Below are positions 19,617 through 31,785 of a stretch of DNA of 64,000 bases, in pieces (position 1 is the first letter of the stretch; each line of letters begins with the position of its first letter). A program made the translations under genes and the position numbers. The DNA comes from Burkholderiales bacterium (GTDB lineage Bacteria; Pseudomonadota; Gammaproteobacteria; Burkholderiales; Burkholderiaceae_C), in assembly GCA_003963075.1 (NCBI GenBank), contig RXJV01000036.1:1-64000 (forward strand), given 5' to 3'. The notes beneath the pieces are model-generated. The model worked only from the letters and a program-made list of their open reading frames with translations, made no database searches and was not told the origin of the DNA.

Positions 19617-20048
19617 ATGCGCCTCGCCCTCCTTGCCCTCCTCACCCTGGCCGCCGCCGGTGCCCAGGCCGATTCCTTCGTGTCTTCCGCGGCCGGCGCT
19701 GGCTCGGCCTCGTCGGGCAGCGTGTCCGACTCTCTCAAGCAGTCCTCCGCCAGCAGCAGCGCCGGCGAGCGCCGCGCCGAGGGCCGCTACCGCGTCACCG
19801 AGGTGGCACGGGCCGACGACGTCGACAAGCTGCGGCTGACGCTGCAGCGCGATGGTGAGGCGCCGCTGGCGCTGACGCTGCCATGGCAGGCCCTGGCGGC
19901 ACGGCCGGTGAAGGTCGGCGATGAGGTGCAGGCCACGCCCCAGCCCTATGGCATCGCGTTCGCGCATGTCGACACCGGCCGGCCCTTCTTCCTGGTGCTG
20001 GAAGACGACTGGGCGCGCGAGCTGGCGACGCGCGCGGTCACGCCTTGA
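19617..20048 (+). CDS. Hypothetical secreted protein
   Basis: Signal peptide MRLALLALLTLAAAGAQA; stop codon overlaps the next start (ATGA). Confidence 0.6.
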   Translation: MRLALLALLTLAAAGAQADSFVSSAAGAGSASSGSVSDSLKQSSASSSAGERRAEGRYRVTEVARADDVDKLRLTLQRDGEAPLALTLPWQALAARPVKVGDEVQATPQPYGIAFAHVDTGRPFFLVLEDDWARELATRAVTP

Positions 20049-20926
20049 TGCGGCTGGCCGCCGCAGCGGCCCTGGCCTTGGCGGCCGGCCTCAGCCAGGC
20101 CGGCGCGCTGCCGCGCGGCTGCGAGCGCCACACCGCCGTGACGGCCGCCCAGCAGGACCGGCTGCTGCGCTTCGCGGCCGTGGTGCGCCGCGTGCTGGCG
20201 GAGTCCGGCGCCGAGGCGGCGCTGATCGCGCGCTCGGGCACCGACCTGTCGCGCTTCGGCCTGCGCTATTCGCATGCCGGCATCGCCCTGGCCGACGGCC
20301 TCGGCAGCCCCTGGGCCGTGCGCCAGCTCTACTACGCCTGCAGCGAGGGCGCGCCGCGCCTGTTCGACCAGGGCCTGGCCGGCTTCGTGGCCGGCAATGA
20401 CGACGCCGACCTGGGCTATGTCAGCCTGGTGTTGCTGCCCCCGGAGGCCGCCGCCCCGGTGGCCCGCGCGACGCTGGACAAGGGCGTCGCGCTGGGCCTG
20501 CTGAGCCCGCGCTACAGCGCCAATGCCTACCCGTTCAACACGGCCTATCAGAACTGCAACCAATGGGTGGCCGAGATGATCGCCGCCGCGGTGGGCGGCA
20601 GCTCCAGCCGTGAGGCCGCCCAGGCCTGGCTGCAGCAGGCCGGCTACTCCCCCGCGCCGGTGCATGCCGCGCCCTGGCTGATGCTGGCCGGCCGCTTCGT
20701 GCCCTGGCTGCATTTCAGCGACCATCCGACCAGCGCCCTGGAAGCCGGGCAGGTGCAGACCAGCCTGCCCGACAGCCTCGACGCCTTCGCCCTGCAGCGC
20801 TGGCCCGGCGCGCGCCGCATCGAGTTCTGCCACGGCCCGCAGGGCGTGCTGCTGCGCGAAAGCGGCGCGCCGCTGGCGGCAGGCTGCGTGCCGCAGGACG
20901 GCGACCGGCCGGTGGCGCTGGACTGA
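20048..20926 (+). CDS. DUF2145-like secreted protein
   Basis: Signal sequence; RFGLRYSHAGIAL ... FNTAYQNCNQWVAEMIAAA; overall organisation as I recall for DUF2145. Confidence 0.7.
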   Translation: MRLAAAAALALAAGLSQAGALPRGCERHTAVTAAQQDRLLRFAAVVRRVLAESGAEAALIARSGTDLSRFGLRYSHAGIALADGLGSPWAVRQLYYACSEGAPRLFDQGLAGFVAGNDDADLGYVSLVLLPPEAAAPVARATLDKGVALGLLSPRYSANAYPFNTAYQNCNQWVAEMIAAAVGGSSSREAAQAWLQQAGYSPAPVHAAPWLMLAGRFVPWLHFSDHPTSALEAGQVQTSLPDSLDAFALQRWPGARRIEFCHGPQGVLLRESGAPLAAGCVPQDGDRPVALD

Positions 20927-20928
20927 GC

Positions 20929-22206
20929 TCAGCGCACCGTCTGCCAGCCACTCGGCGTCCAGCGCAGAAGTACGTCGGTCAGCGGTCCGGGCACACGGCG
21001 CATCAGCTCACGCACCTGCATGCGCAGTGCATCCAGACCGGCCGGCGAGTCGTCAGCGGCGTAGAGCAGCACGTCCTTGGATGGCAGCGCAACGATGAGA
21101 ACGCCCTGCTGGGCCTGGGCGAGCGGCGCCCAGTCCTCATACAGCAGCACCCGACCCGATTCGTAGAAATCACCCTGCAGTGTCCCGATGGCGCCGTGCT
21201 TGAGCGGCTGGGCCACCTCGCTCAGCGGCCTCAGCGTGCGGCGCAGGTTCGCCAGCGCAAGCTCCTGTGCCTGAAGGGGCGACAGTCCCAGCGACTGGCA
21301 ATCGGCCTCGCCGAGCAGTCGCGCACTGCGCGGCGAGTCGACCATGGACATGGCCACCAGACCTTCGGCGAAGGGGCGATACAGGGCCGTGGCCTGGCCC
21401 GCCGCAGACCGTGTGGCCGTCTCGGCATAGGCAACCGTGCGCACGACGGCCCGCAGCGCCTCGCGGGTCACCGCAACGGCGCTCTTGCCATGGACGTCGA
21501 CAACGGCCTGCACATAGCGCTGCAGTTCGTCGTCACAGCCTCCGGTGTTGCTGCGGCAGAAGTCGTAGACCCGGTCCAGGTTGGCCTGCAGATCACCGAT
21601 CTTCAGCGTCAACGGTGCGGCAATGACGACGGCCGCATCGCCGAGCCGGGAGCGCAGCAATGCCGCTGCACGCTCGGTGAAGGCGGTCCGTTCGGCGAGG
21701 CTGTCATCGCCAGCCTCCCAATGCACGCTGCGGAACAGCCCTTTGACGGCCTCATGCTGAGCGGTGGTGGGGCCATGGCCCTCGAACGTGACGAAGGCGA
21801 TGGGGCCGTGGCGCGCCGTCAGGGCGTACTGCAAAAAATACCCTGTCTTGAACAGCCCGCTGACCTCGCTGCCGATGGACTGAAGCTGGGTCCCGTCCGG
21901 CAGGGTCTCGCTGGCCAGCGGCAGGACCACCTGGCCCGCCTTGCGGGCCTGCTCGGTCAACAGACGCTCGATCGAGGCCTGCAACTTGGCGAGCGCCTCG
22001 GGGCTTGCCTTGGCCGATGGCCCCGGCCGCATCACCGTCACCAGCACCTTGGCGCCGTCCGGGCCGCTGAGTTCGAAGGGCGGCCGACCGGACTTCAGCG
22101 TGTAGCCGACCGGCCAGTCCAGGGACAGTGATCCGAGGCGGATCTCGTGAGCCCCGGCGAGGCCGGTACTCAGCGCCAGGCTGACGAGAAGCAGCGCGAT
22201 GCGCAT
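20929..22206 (-). CDS. Hypothetical secreted protein (~425 aa)
   Basis: MRIALLLVSLALSTGLAGA signal peptide; long ORF with consistent codon usage. Confidence 0.65.
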   Translation of the reverse strand: MRIALLLVSLALSTGLAGAHEIRLGSLSLDWPVGYTLKSGRPPFELSGPDGAKVLVTVMRPGPSAKASPEALAKLQASIERLLTEQARKAGQVVLPLASETLPDGTQLQSIGSEVSGLFKTGYFLQYALTARHGPIAFVTFEGHGPTTAQHEAVKGLFRSVHWEAGDDSLAERTAFTERAAALLRSRLGDAAVVIAAPLTLKIGDLQANLDRVYDFCRSNTGGCDDELQRYVQAVVDVHGKSAVAVTREALRAVVRTVAYAETATRSAAGQATALYRPFAEGLVAMSMVDSPRSARLLGEADCQSLGLSPLQAQELALANLRRTLRPLSEVAQPLKHGAIGTLQGDFYESGRVLLYEDWAPLAQAQQGVLIVALPSKDVLLYAADDSPAGLDALRMQVRELMRRVPGPLTDVLLRWTPSGWQTVR

Positions 22207-22300
22207 CAAGATGCTCTCCGGTTGATCCTCAATGCCATGGATGATGCCAAAGGGCGCCGTTAGCGATTGGGCCTACAGTCGCGGCCACGCTGCAGCCCCG

Positions 22301-22765
22301 ATGAGCACCATGCGCGACCCCACAGCCCGCCAGGTGGCCGACATGATCGCCCGCTACACGCCGGAGATCGCGGACGCGATCACGGCCTGCCGGCGCAAGC
22401 TCTGCGCCCGCGTGCCGCGCGGCTATGAGCTGGTCTACGACAGCTACAACGCGCTGGCCATCGGCTATGCCTGGGCCGACCAGGCCTCGGCCAGCCTGGT
22501 GTCGATTGCCGCCTACCCGCGCTGGGTGACGCTGTTCTTCCTCTACGGCCAGGGCCTGCCGGACCCCGAGGGTCTGCTGGAGGGCGACGGCGTGCGCGTG
22601 CGCAGCCTGCGTCTCGGCGCGCCGGAAGATCTCGACCGGCCGGCCGTGCAACAACTGCTGGAGCTGGCGCTCGCGCCGCATGCCGCGGACTTTGCGGCCG
22701 CACCGCCGCTGCAGACGGTCGTGAAGGTCATCGCCGCCAAGCGGCGCGAGCGCCGGCCGGCCTGA
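22301..22765 (+). CDS. DUF1801-like protein
   Basis: YTPEIADAITACRRKLCARVPRGYELVYDSYNALAIGYAWADQASASLVSIAAYPRWVTLFFLYG; resembles DUF1801. Start trimmed. Confidence 0.55.
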   Translation: MSTMRDPTARQVADMIARYTPEIADAITACRRKLCARVPRGYELVYDSYNALAIGYAWADQASASLVSIAAYPRWVTLFFLYGQGLPDPEGLLEGDGVRVRSLRLGAPEDLDRPAVQQLLELALAPHAADFAAAPPLQTVVKVIAAKRRERRPA

Positions 22766-22782
22766 GACGGGCGCGTCCGGCG

Positions 22783-23483
22783 TCAGTCGCGCGCCGGGAT
22801 CTGGAGCCCGCGCTGCACCGCCGGCCGCGCGAGAAAGGCCTGCAGCACCCGCTCGACCTCGGTGAACTCGTCGAAGCCCACCAGCTCCCGCGCCCCGTAG
22901 AAGCCGACCAGGTTGTTGACCCACGGGAAGGTCGCGATGTCGGCGATGCCGTACTCGTCCACCAGCCAGTCGCGACCGCGCAGTTGCCCGTCCAGCACCT
23001 GGAGCAGCCGGCGCGTCTCGGCCACATAGCGGTCGCGCGGGCGCTTGTCTTCAAAGTCCTTGCCGGCGAACTTGTGGAAGAAGCCGAGCTGGCCGAACAT
23101 CGGCCCGACACCGCCCATCTGGAACATCAGCCACTGCAGCACCTCGTAGCGGCGCGCGATATCGGTGGGCATGAACCGGCCGGTCTTGGCGGCGAGGTAG
23201 AGCAGGATGGCCCCGCTTTCGAACAGCGCCAGCGGCTCGCCGTTCGGGCCGTCGGGGTCGAGGATGGCCGGGATCTTGTTGTTCGGGTTCAGCGACAGGA
23301 ACTCGGGGCTGAGCTGGTCTTGGGTGCTGAAGCTGACGAGATGGGGTTCGTAGGGCAGGCCCAGTTCCTCAAGCAGGATGCTCACCTTCACGCCATTCGG
23401 CGTGGGCAGCGAGTAGAGCTGCAGGCGGTCTGGGTGGCGGGCGGGCCACTTCTTCGTGATGGGGAAGTCCTTGAGCGTCTTCA
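22783..23483 (-). CDS. Glutathione S-transferase (YghU/GST-N-type)
   Basis: [79 protein letters not shown]. Confidence 0.9.
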
Positions 23484-23578
23484 TGGGCGGATCCAAGCCT
23501 GGGCCGCTGACTGTAGGCGGGCAGGCCCGGCCCGGCTTGCACGGGGTCATCGCCGCGGCGCCGCGTGAAAATCGCCGC

Positions 23579-24496
23579 ATGACCTTCGCCGCTCCCGCCG
23601 CTCCCGGCCCGGCCCAGCCTTCCCGGTTGAGCCTGTACCTGCAACTCATCCGCTGGGACCGGCCGGCCGGCTGGCTGCTGCTGCTCTGGCCCACGCTGTC
23701 GGCGCTGTGGATCGCGGCCGACGGCTTCCCCGGCTGGCATCTGCTGGCGGTGTTCACGCTGGGCACGGTGCTGATGCGCTCGGCCGGCTGCTGCGTCAAC
23801 GACGTGGCCGACCGCGACTTCGACCGCCACGTCAAGCGCACTGCCCAGCGCCCGGTGACGACCGGCGCGGTGTCGGCCAGGGAGGCCCTGCTGCTGGGCG
23901 CGGCGCTGGCGCTGCTGGCCTTCGGCCTGGTGCTGACCACCAACCCGCCAGCCATCCTGCTAAGCTTCGCGGCGCTGGCGGTGGCCATCGCCTACCCGTT
24001 CGCCAAACGCGTGCTGGCGATGCCGCAGGCGGTGCTCGGCGTGGCCTTCTCGTTCGGCATCCCGATGGCCTTCGCGGCGGCGCAGGGCGGCGCGGAATGG
24101 CATCTGCACTCGGTACCGCTGTCGGCCTGGGCGCTGCTGGTGGCCAATCTGTTCTGGGTGCTGGCCTATGACACCGAGTACGCGATGGTCGACCGAGACG
24201 ACGACCTGAGGATAGGCGTGCGCTCGTCGGCCATCGCGCTGGGCCGTTTCGATGTGGCGGGCATCATGGCCTTCTACGCGGCCTACCTCGCGCTGTGGAC
24301 GGGGCTGAGCCTGCGCCTCGGGCTGGGCCGCTGGTTCCTGCTGGGCGTGGCCGCCGCGGCGGCGCAGGCGGTCTGGCACTTCCTGCTGATCCGCGGCCGC
24401 GGCCGCGAGGGCTGCTTTCGCGCCTTCCGCGCCAACCACTGGCTGGGCTTTGCGATCTTCGCCGGCACGGTGCTGGACCTGGCGCTGCGTCACTGA
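23579..24496 (+). CDS. ubiA: 4-hydroxybenzoate octaprenyltransferase
   Basis: [52 protein letters not shown] and [26 protein letters not shown] Asp-rich motifs. Confidence 0.95.
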   Translation: MTFAAPAAPGPAQPSRLSLYLQLIRWDRPAGWLLLLWPTLSALWIAADGFPGWHLLAVFTLGTVLMRSAGCCVNDVADRDFDRHVKRTAQRPVTTGAVSAREALLLGAALALLAFGLVLTTNPPAILLSFAALAVAIAYPFAKRVLAMPQAVLGVAFSFGIPMAFAAAQGGAEWHLHSVPLSAWALLVANLFWVLAYDTEYAMVDRDDDLRIGVRSSAIALGRFDVAGIMAFYAAYLALWTGLSLRLGLGRWFLLGVAAAAAQAVWHFLLIRGRGREGCFRAFRANHWLGFAIFAGTVLDLALRH

Positions 24497-24532
24497 AGCC
24501 GCGCAGCCGCCGGACGCGCGGCGCCCGGCAGC

Positions 24533-25564
24533 TCAGCGCTTGCGGTTCACGCCGCCCGGGAACTTCGCGCGGATCGCGTCCATCCAGCGCAGCAGGGCGA
24601 GCGTCTCGGCATGGGGCATGCGCGGGCTCTCGATGAGCCCGCCACGGATGCAGGCCTGGGCCTCGGCGATCTCGCCCTCGAAACCGTTCAGCACGAAGGG
24701 CGCGTGCGCCCGCTCGGTGGGCGCCTTGCGGGTGATGCGCTCGACCGCCTCGGCCTGCCAGAAGTCGGCCGGGAAGCGCAGGCTGCTGCGGCTGCCCTGC
24801 GCCTCGAAGGCATTGACCGACGTGGCATCGAAGGCGCAACGGAACTGCGAACTCACGCCACCGGGGAACTGCAGCGTCACGTCCAGCGCGGCATCCACGC
24901 CGGTTGGTGCGAGCCGGACGCTCACATCGAGTGCGGTCGGCTCGGGGCAGACACCGCCGTTCGTCTGCTGCAGCACCCAACGCGTCACGGCGAGGTTGTA
25001 GATGCCGATGTCCCACAGCGCGCCGCCGGCCAGCGCCGGGTTCCAGCAGCGGTGCAGCGGGTCGTCCGGTGCGACGAAGCAGAAGCTCGACTGCATCGCG
25101 CGCAGCTCGCCGATGGCGCCCTCGCGCAGCCAGCGGCCGGCCAGCTCATAGGCCGGCAAAAAGCGCGTCCACAGTGCCTCCATCAGGAACACGCCCCGCT
25201 CGCGCGCCAGCGCCACCAGGGCCTCGCCCTCGTCGAGCGAGGTGACGAGCGGCTTCTCGCACAGCACCGGCTTGCCGGCCTGCAGCGCGGCGCGGATGTA
25301 GCCGCCATGGTGGGCGTGGGGCGTGGCGATGTAGACCGCATCGACGTCGGCCGCATCCAGCACGCCGGCCAGCTCGGTGGTCACGCGGGCCGGCTCGCCG
25401 CCGTGGCGCCAGCGCTCGGCATAGGCGCGGCCCTTGGCGGGATCGCGCGCGAACACGGCGCCGAGCCGGGCGCCCGGCACCGCCGCCAGCGCCGCGGCAA
25501 AGCGGTTGGCGATACCGCCCGGGCCGATCACGCCCCAACGGAAGATGGATTCGTCAGCGGCCAA
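24533..25564 (-). CDS. Gfo/Idh/MocA family oxidoreductase
   Basis: FRWGVIGPGGIANRFAAALAAVPGARLGAVFARDPAKGRAYAER; VDAVYIATPHAHHGGYIRAALQAGKPVLCEKPL. Confidence 0.93.
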   Translation of the reverse strand: MAADESIFRWGVIGPGGIANRFAAALAAVPGARLGAVFARDPAKGRAYAERWRHGGEPARVTTELAGVLDAADVDAVYIATPHAHHGGYIRAALQAGKPVLCEKPLVTSLDEGEALVALARERGVFLMEALWTRFLPAYELAGRWLREGAIGELRAMQSSFCFVAPDDPLHRCWNPALAGGALWDIGIYNLAVTRWVLQQTNGGVCPEPTALDVSVRLAPTGVDAALDVTLQFPGGVSSQFRCAFDATSVNAFEAQGSRSSLRFPADFWQAEAVERITRKAPTERAHAPFVLNGFEGEIAEAQACIRGGLIESPRMPHAETLALLRWMDAIRAKFPGGVNRKR

Positions 25565-25699
25565 GGCGGTGTGCTTTCAGAGAGTGGCAGGGCATGCGGG
25601 CGCGGGCCCGCCGCGCATGCATGCCTGGCGTCCTCCGGGCCGGGCAGCCGTGACTGGCCGCCCGCCGCGGATTGTGATCGCCCGCGCCGCCGTGGCAGC

Positions 25700-26248
25700 T
25701 CAGCCGCGGCCGAGCAGCCCCGCCATCTGGGTCTTCAGGGTCAGGGCCTGGGCGCGGCGCTCCTTGGTCGCGGCGCGCTGGTAGGCGGCCTCGGCCTTCT
25801 CGCGCAGCGCCACCGCACGCTCCAGTGCCTCCTGATAGCGCTCGACCGTGTAGGTGTTCTCGGTGCCGATGTAGACGCTGCGCGCCAGCGGCGTGTCGCC
25901 GAAGCGCGGCAGGGTCACCGCGAAGCTGCAGTCGCGCACCCGGCTGCCAGCGCGCTGGCGCACGATGGGACCGGAAATGCCCGAGGGCAGATCGCTCTGT
26001 TTCTTGCAGCTCGGCGTGCGGCGCAGCCGGGACGGCGCCGGCATCGTGGCGATGCGTTTGAGCAGCTCCTTGGTGGCCAGCGCCAGCGCCTTGCGCGCGC
26101 CGCTGCCATCCTGGCTGTGGTCCGAGAACAGCTTGGTGCCGCCGTAGCGGAGCTGCCAGCCATGCGTCGACAGATGGTCGATGCGTTGAATGCACTGCGG
26201 CACATCAAACCGTTCGCCGCTGAAAATCACCACGCTTCGGGTCTTCAT
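25700..26248 (-). CDS. Hypothetical protein
   Basis: Coherent 182 aa ORF (MKTRSVVIFSGERFDVPQCIQRIDHLSTHGWQLRYGGTKLF...); no recognised domain. Confidence 0.55.
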   Translation of the reverse strand: MKTRSVVIFSGERFDVPQCIQRIDHLSTHGWQLRYGGTKLFSDHSQDGSGARKALALATKELLKRIATMPAPSRLRRTPSCKKQSDLPSGISGPIVRQRAGSRVRDCSFAVTLPRFGDTPLARSVYIGTENTYTVERYQEALERAVALREKAEAAYQRAATKERRAQALTLKTQMAGLLGRG

Positions 26249-26404
26249 GCTACTGCCCCAATCTTGTGCCTGCCGTCGTCATGCGCGGCGGGTCGTCTAA
26301 CGCCCCTGTGGTACGGGGAAGTTTAAGAGGGTTTATGGGCAAACAGCGAATTTATGACTCGGTGAAAACACTTCCTTCCCACGGCCCCGGTCCTGGGGCA
26401 GCGC

Positions 26405-26947
26405 CTAGCGGCGCGGCCGCCCGGGGCGTTGCCCGGCCAAACCCGGAGCGAACAGCTCCATCACCCGCAGCAGCGCGCCGCCGCGGTGGAACACCGAGTG
26501 GCGCGACCACTGCATCTGCGCCGGCATGGCCGCGCCGGTCGCGGCCCGCCACTGGCGCGCGGCGTGGCGGCGGGTGTGGCCCTGGCGGGCCAGCCGGCGC
26601 GGCTGCAATTCGCTGCGGTGGATGCGGTAGTCGTCGTACAGCAGATGGGCCAGCGGCCGGCTGCCCAGCCCCTTGAGCGCCCGCCACGGCCCGGTGGTCG
26701 CGCGCTGGTGCACGGCCGAGCGGGCCCACACCAGCGGCTCGCCGTCCACCCGCAGGATGACCTCGCGCACCACCGTCAGCCCGCGCGGCGGCAGGCCCAG
26801 GGCCGCCCGCTCCAGCGCGCGGAAGGGCGCCACGCCCTGGCGCAGCACCTGCACCTCGAAGCGCTGGCCGAGCGCCGCCAGGCGCCGGCTCAGCGAGCCC
26901 GGGGCGCGCAGCCAGTCGCGCAGGCTGTGTCGCGTGGCGATGCCCAC
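26405..26947 (-). CDS. ubiC: Chorismate lyase
   Basis: LREWL-like N-terminus RDWLRAPGSLSRRLAALGQRFEVQVLRQG; REVILRVDGEPLVWARSAVHQ; LGSRPLAHLLYDD motif of UbiC. GTG start. Confidence 0.85.
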   Translation of the reverse strand: MGIATRHSLRDWLRAPGSLSRRLAALGQRFEVQVLRQGVAPFRALERAALGLPPRGLTVVREVILRVDGEPLVWARSAVHQRATTGPWRALKGLGSRPLAHLLYDDYRIHRSELQPRRLARQGHTRRHAARQWRAATGAAMPAQMQWSRHSVFHRGGALLRVMELFAPGLAGQRPGRPRR

Positions 26948-27760
26948 TCAGCCGAACTCTTTGCCCAATTCCGCCGCCCGGCGCTGCGCCGCCGCCACCG
27001 CGCGGCGGATGGCCACGTCCACACCGTCGGCCTGCATCGACGTGATGGCCGCATGCGTGGTGCCGCCCTTGCTGGTGACGCGTTCGCGCAGCGTGGTGGG
27101 CGACTCGTCGGACGCCAGGCCCAGCGCCGCCGAACCCGCGCAGGTGGCCAGCGCCAGGCGCCGGCCCTGCTCGGCCGTCAGGCCCAGGTCCACCGCCGCG
27201 GCCATCAGGGCCTCGACGAAGAAGAAGAAGTAGGCCGGGCCCGAGCCCGACAGCGCGGTCACGGCATCGAGGTCGTCCTCGCGTTCGACCCACAGGGTCT
27301 GGCCGGTCGGCGCCAGCAGCCGCTCGACGCTGGCCCGCTCGCCGGCCGAGACCGCCGGCCGCGCATACAGGCCGGCCATGCCCTGACCGATCAGGGCCGG
27401 CGTGTTGGGCATGCTGCGCACGACGCGCTCGCTGCCGGTGGCGCGTACCAGCGAGGCCGACGGGATGCCGGCCATCACCGACAGCTGCAGCGCGCCGTCC
27501 ACCCAGGCGCGCAGCGGCGCGGCCGCCTCGGCGAACAGCTGGGGCTTGACGGCCCAGACGACGATGTCGGCCTCGGCCAGGGAAGCATCCCCCTGGCCCA
27601 GCGCCTGCACGCCGAATTCGGCGAGCAGCTTGTCGCGCTGCGGCGCATGCGGTTCGACGACCGCCAGCTGCGCCGGTGTGAACCCGGCGCGCAGCAGGCC
27701 GCCCAGGATGGCGCTGGCCATGTTGCCGCCGCCGATGAACGCAATCCGAGGGGAGCTCAT
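26948..27760 (-). CDS. proC: Pyrroline-5-carboxylate reductase
   Basis: RIAFIGGGNMASAILGGLLRAGF; VRSMPNTPALIGQGMAGL; ALSGSGPAYFFFFVEALMAAAVDLGL; VTSKGGTTHAAI. Start trimmed from the 1277-aa ORF. Confidence 0.95.
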   Translation of the reverse strand: MSSPRIAFIGGGNMASAILGGLLRAGFTPAQLAVVEPHAPQRDKLLAEFGVQALGQGDASLAEADIVVWAVKPQLFAEAAAPLRAWVDGALQLSVMAGIPSASLVRATGSERVVRSMPNTPALIGQGMAGLYARPAVSAGERASVERLLAPTGQTLWVEREDDLDAVTALSGSGPAYFFFFVEALMAAAVDLGLTAEQGRRLALATCAGSAALGLASDESPTTLRERVTSKGGTTHAAITSMQADGVDVAIRRAVAAAQRRAAELGKEFG

Positions 27761-27859
27761 GCCGGCAAGTCTAAGCCTGGTGTTTCTGCGGGGGCCCAGA
27801 GCAATATGCCAGCGACATGGCGCGGCTATCGTGGCGCCCGCATCCACTGCCACGCCGCC

Positions 27860-28851
27860 ATGACCCGCAGACGAACCGCCTCGGCCCTGCTGCTCGCCAG
27901 CCTCACGCTGGCCGGCTGCGCGGGCGGGCCGCCACCCCCCTGGTCCGAAACCGCCACGCGCGAACTGCAACTGGCGCTGGCCAGCTTTGAAGTTCAGGGC
28001 CGGCGCGTGAGCCTGACGCGCAGCGCCGCCGCACCGGCCGCCACGCCGGTCGTCGTCTACCTGCCGGGCCTGGGCCAGGGCAGCCAGGCGCAGGACAGCG
28101 GCCAGCGCTGGGCCGCGGCCTGGGCCCAGGCCGGCTACACCGTGCTGGCGGTGCAGCCGCTGGAGGCCGACGCGGCGGCCTGGCGCTCGGAGCTGGCGCG
28201 CAGCGGCGAGTTCCGCGCGCTGGGGCTGCTGCATTACGGCGACACCCTGCGCGCCGAGCGGCTCGCGGCCCTGCGCCGGCTGCTGCCGGCCCTGCGCGCG
28301 GCCCAGCCGGCGCTGGACTGGGGCCATGCGGCCCTGGCCGGCTACGAGACCGGCGCACAGACCGTGCTGGACGCGCGTGCCGACCCGGGCTGGCAGGCCG
28401 TCATCGCCATCAGCCCGCCGGCCATGCAGGCGCCCGCCGGCGGCGCGGCCACCCTGCTGATCAGCAGCGACCTCGACCAGGACCCGCTCGGGCTGCTGCG
28501 CGGCCCGGCCGAACGCCGCCAGGCCTTCGACGGCTTCGCCCCGGGCACGGCCTGGCTGCTGACGCTGGCCGGGGTGTCCCACGCGGCACTGGCCGGCACG
28601 CTGGCGCCCGAGGGCTGGCATGCTCAGGACCAGCACCGCACCGCGCCCGCCGGCCTGGGCCGCGGGCGCGGCGGCGGCGAAGGTGGCGGACTGCCAGGGC
28701 CGGCCGGCGGCGGCGCGCGCGGGCCGCGCAGTGGCAGCGCAACCGAGGCGGCCCAGACCGATATGAGCGAGGCCCTGCGCCTGAGCACCGCCTTCCTGCA
28801 GGCCCAGCTGCGCGGCGCGGCGATGCCGGCAAGCCCCGCGTTGCAGACGCG

Positions 28852-28855
<4 letters not shown>
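27860..28855 (+). CDS. Putative lipoprotein, alpha/beta hydrolase-like (dienelactone hydrolase-like)
   Basis: Lipobox LTLAGCAG; VVVYLPGLGQGSQAQ and GHAALAGYETGAQTVLDARAD resemble alpha/beta hydrolase, nucleophile motif degenerate. Confidence 0.65.
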
Positions 28856-30708
<1,853 letters not shown>

Positions 30709-30781
30709 CCGGCGAGTGTCGCTCGCCAGCGCTGTCAATCCTTGGCAGCAGGCTGCGGGCCGCCGCGCGCGGCCGCGGCAA

Positions 30782-31213
30782 TCAACGGCTTGCTGCCGAG
30801 GCCGGCAAGGCCGCCGGCGCCGTCTGCGGCACCACCACGCCGGGGCTGATGGACACATCCTCGACCAGCGTGATGCCGGTGACGAAGTAGCGCGTCTCGC
30901 CGAAGCAGGAGGTGGGCAGGCCGACCTTCTGCTCGTAGTGCAGGTTCACGCGCCGGCCCATCAGCTTGTTGATGGCAGCGGCGGTGGCCTCGTCGTGCAC
31001 GGTGAACTGGAACTTCTCGACCGTGGCCGTGCCGGGCAGCGACACCAGCGCCTGCTCGCCCTCCCAGGTCTTGCAGACCCAGCCCTTGCGCGAGAACTTC
31101 TGCACCCAGCCGGCACGCTCGCCCTCGGAGTAGCTCCAGTGCCACGCAAAGGCAAACCAGGCCGCGACGAGCAGCAGCAGGGCGACGACGGACAGGGCGA
31201 GCTTGAGGCGCAT
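30782..31213 (-). CDS. Hypothetical single-TM protein
   Basis: N-terminal TM LALSVVALLLLVAAWFAFAW then 120 aa soluble domain. Confidence 0.65.
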   Translation of the reverse strand: MRLKLALSVVALLLLVAAWFAFAWHWSYSEGERAGWVQKFSRKGWVCKTWEGEQALVSLPGTATVEKFQFTVHDEATAAAINKLMGRRVNLHYEQKVGLPTSCFGETRYFVTGITLVEDVSISPGVVVPQTAPAALPASAASR

Positions 31214-31250
31214 GGCAGGTGAAGGAAGCCGAGGGCGCGGCGATTGTGCG

Positions 31251-31529
31251 TCAGCCCGGTGACCGGCCGAAGCGCTCGGCCGAGCGAGCCCTCGCCTTGG
31301 CGGCCTCCAACTCGCGGTCCTTGGGTGGGGCCGTGGTCGTCAGCGACGCGATCAACACGCGCGCCTCGGCCGCGATGGCCTGCACCGCGTGGTCGAACGC
31401 CGCCGCATTGGCCTGCGACGGCACATTGAAGCCGCTCAACTTGCGAACGAACTGCAGCGCCGCGTCACGGATCTCGACCTCGGTGGCCGCGGGTTCGAAA
31501 TTGAAGAGGGTGCGGATGTTGCGGCACAT
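31251..31529 (-). CDS. DUF2277 family protein
   Basis: MCRNIRTLFNFEPAATEVEIRDAALQFVRKLSGFNVPSQANAAAFDHAVQAIA: characteristic DUF2277 start. Confidence 0.9.
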   Translation of the reverse strand: MCRNIRTLFNFEPAATEVEIRDAALQFVRKLSGFNVPSQANAAAFDHAVQAIAAEARVLIASLTTTAPPKDRELEAAKARARSAERFGRSPG

Positions 31530-31543
31530 GGCGGAGTCCTCGG

Positions 31544-31717
31544 TCAGGCGGAGTCGGGGTGCCGCGCCTGCCAGGCCCGCAGCGCCTGGCGGTAGGCGTC
31601 CATCGCGAGGTCGTGCAGGTCGAAGATGCAGGGGTCGCAGCCATTGCCGCAGCAGGCGTCGAAATCGGGCGCCGGCGGTGGCACCGGCGGGGGGTCGGGG
31701 TCGGGTGCGTCGGTCAT
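31544..31717 (-). CDS. Small oxidoreductase-like (PF09791-type) CxxCxxxxxxC protein
   Basis: DFDACCGNGCDPCIFDLHDLAMDAYRQALRAWQ: CC-GNGC-DPC motif. Confidence 0.75.
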   Translation of the reverse strand: MTDAPDPDPPPVPPPAPDFDACCGNGCDPCIFDLHDLAMDAYRQALRAWQARHPDSA

Positions 31718-31785
31718 CGGTATGGATTGTCCGGCGGCGGGCCGGATCGGCGTTTGCTGATCTACTCGCAGCCGCACCACCCGCC

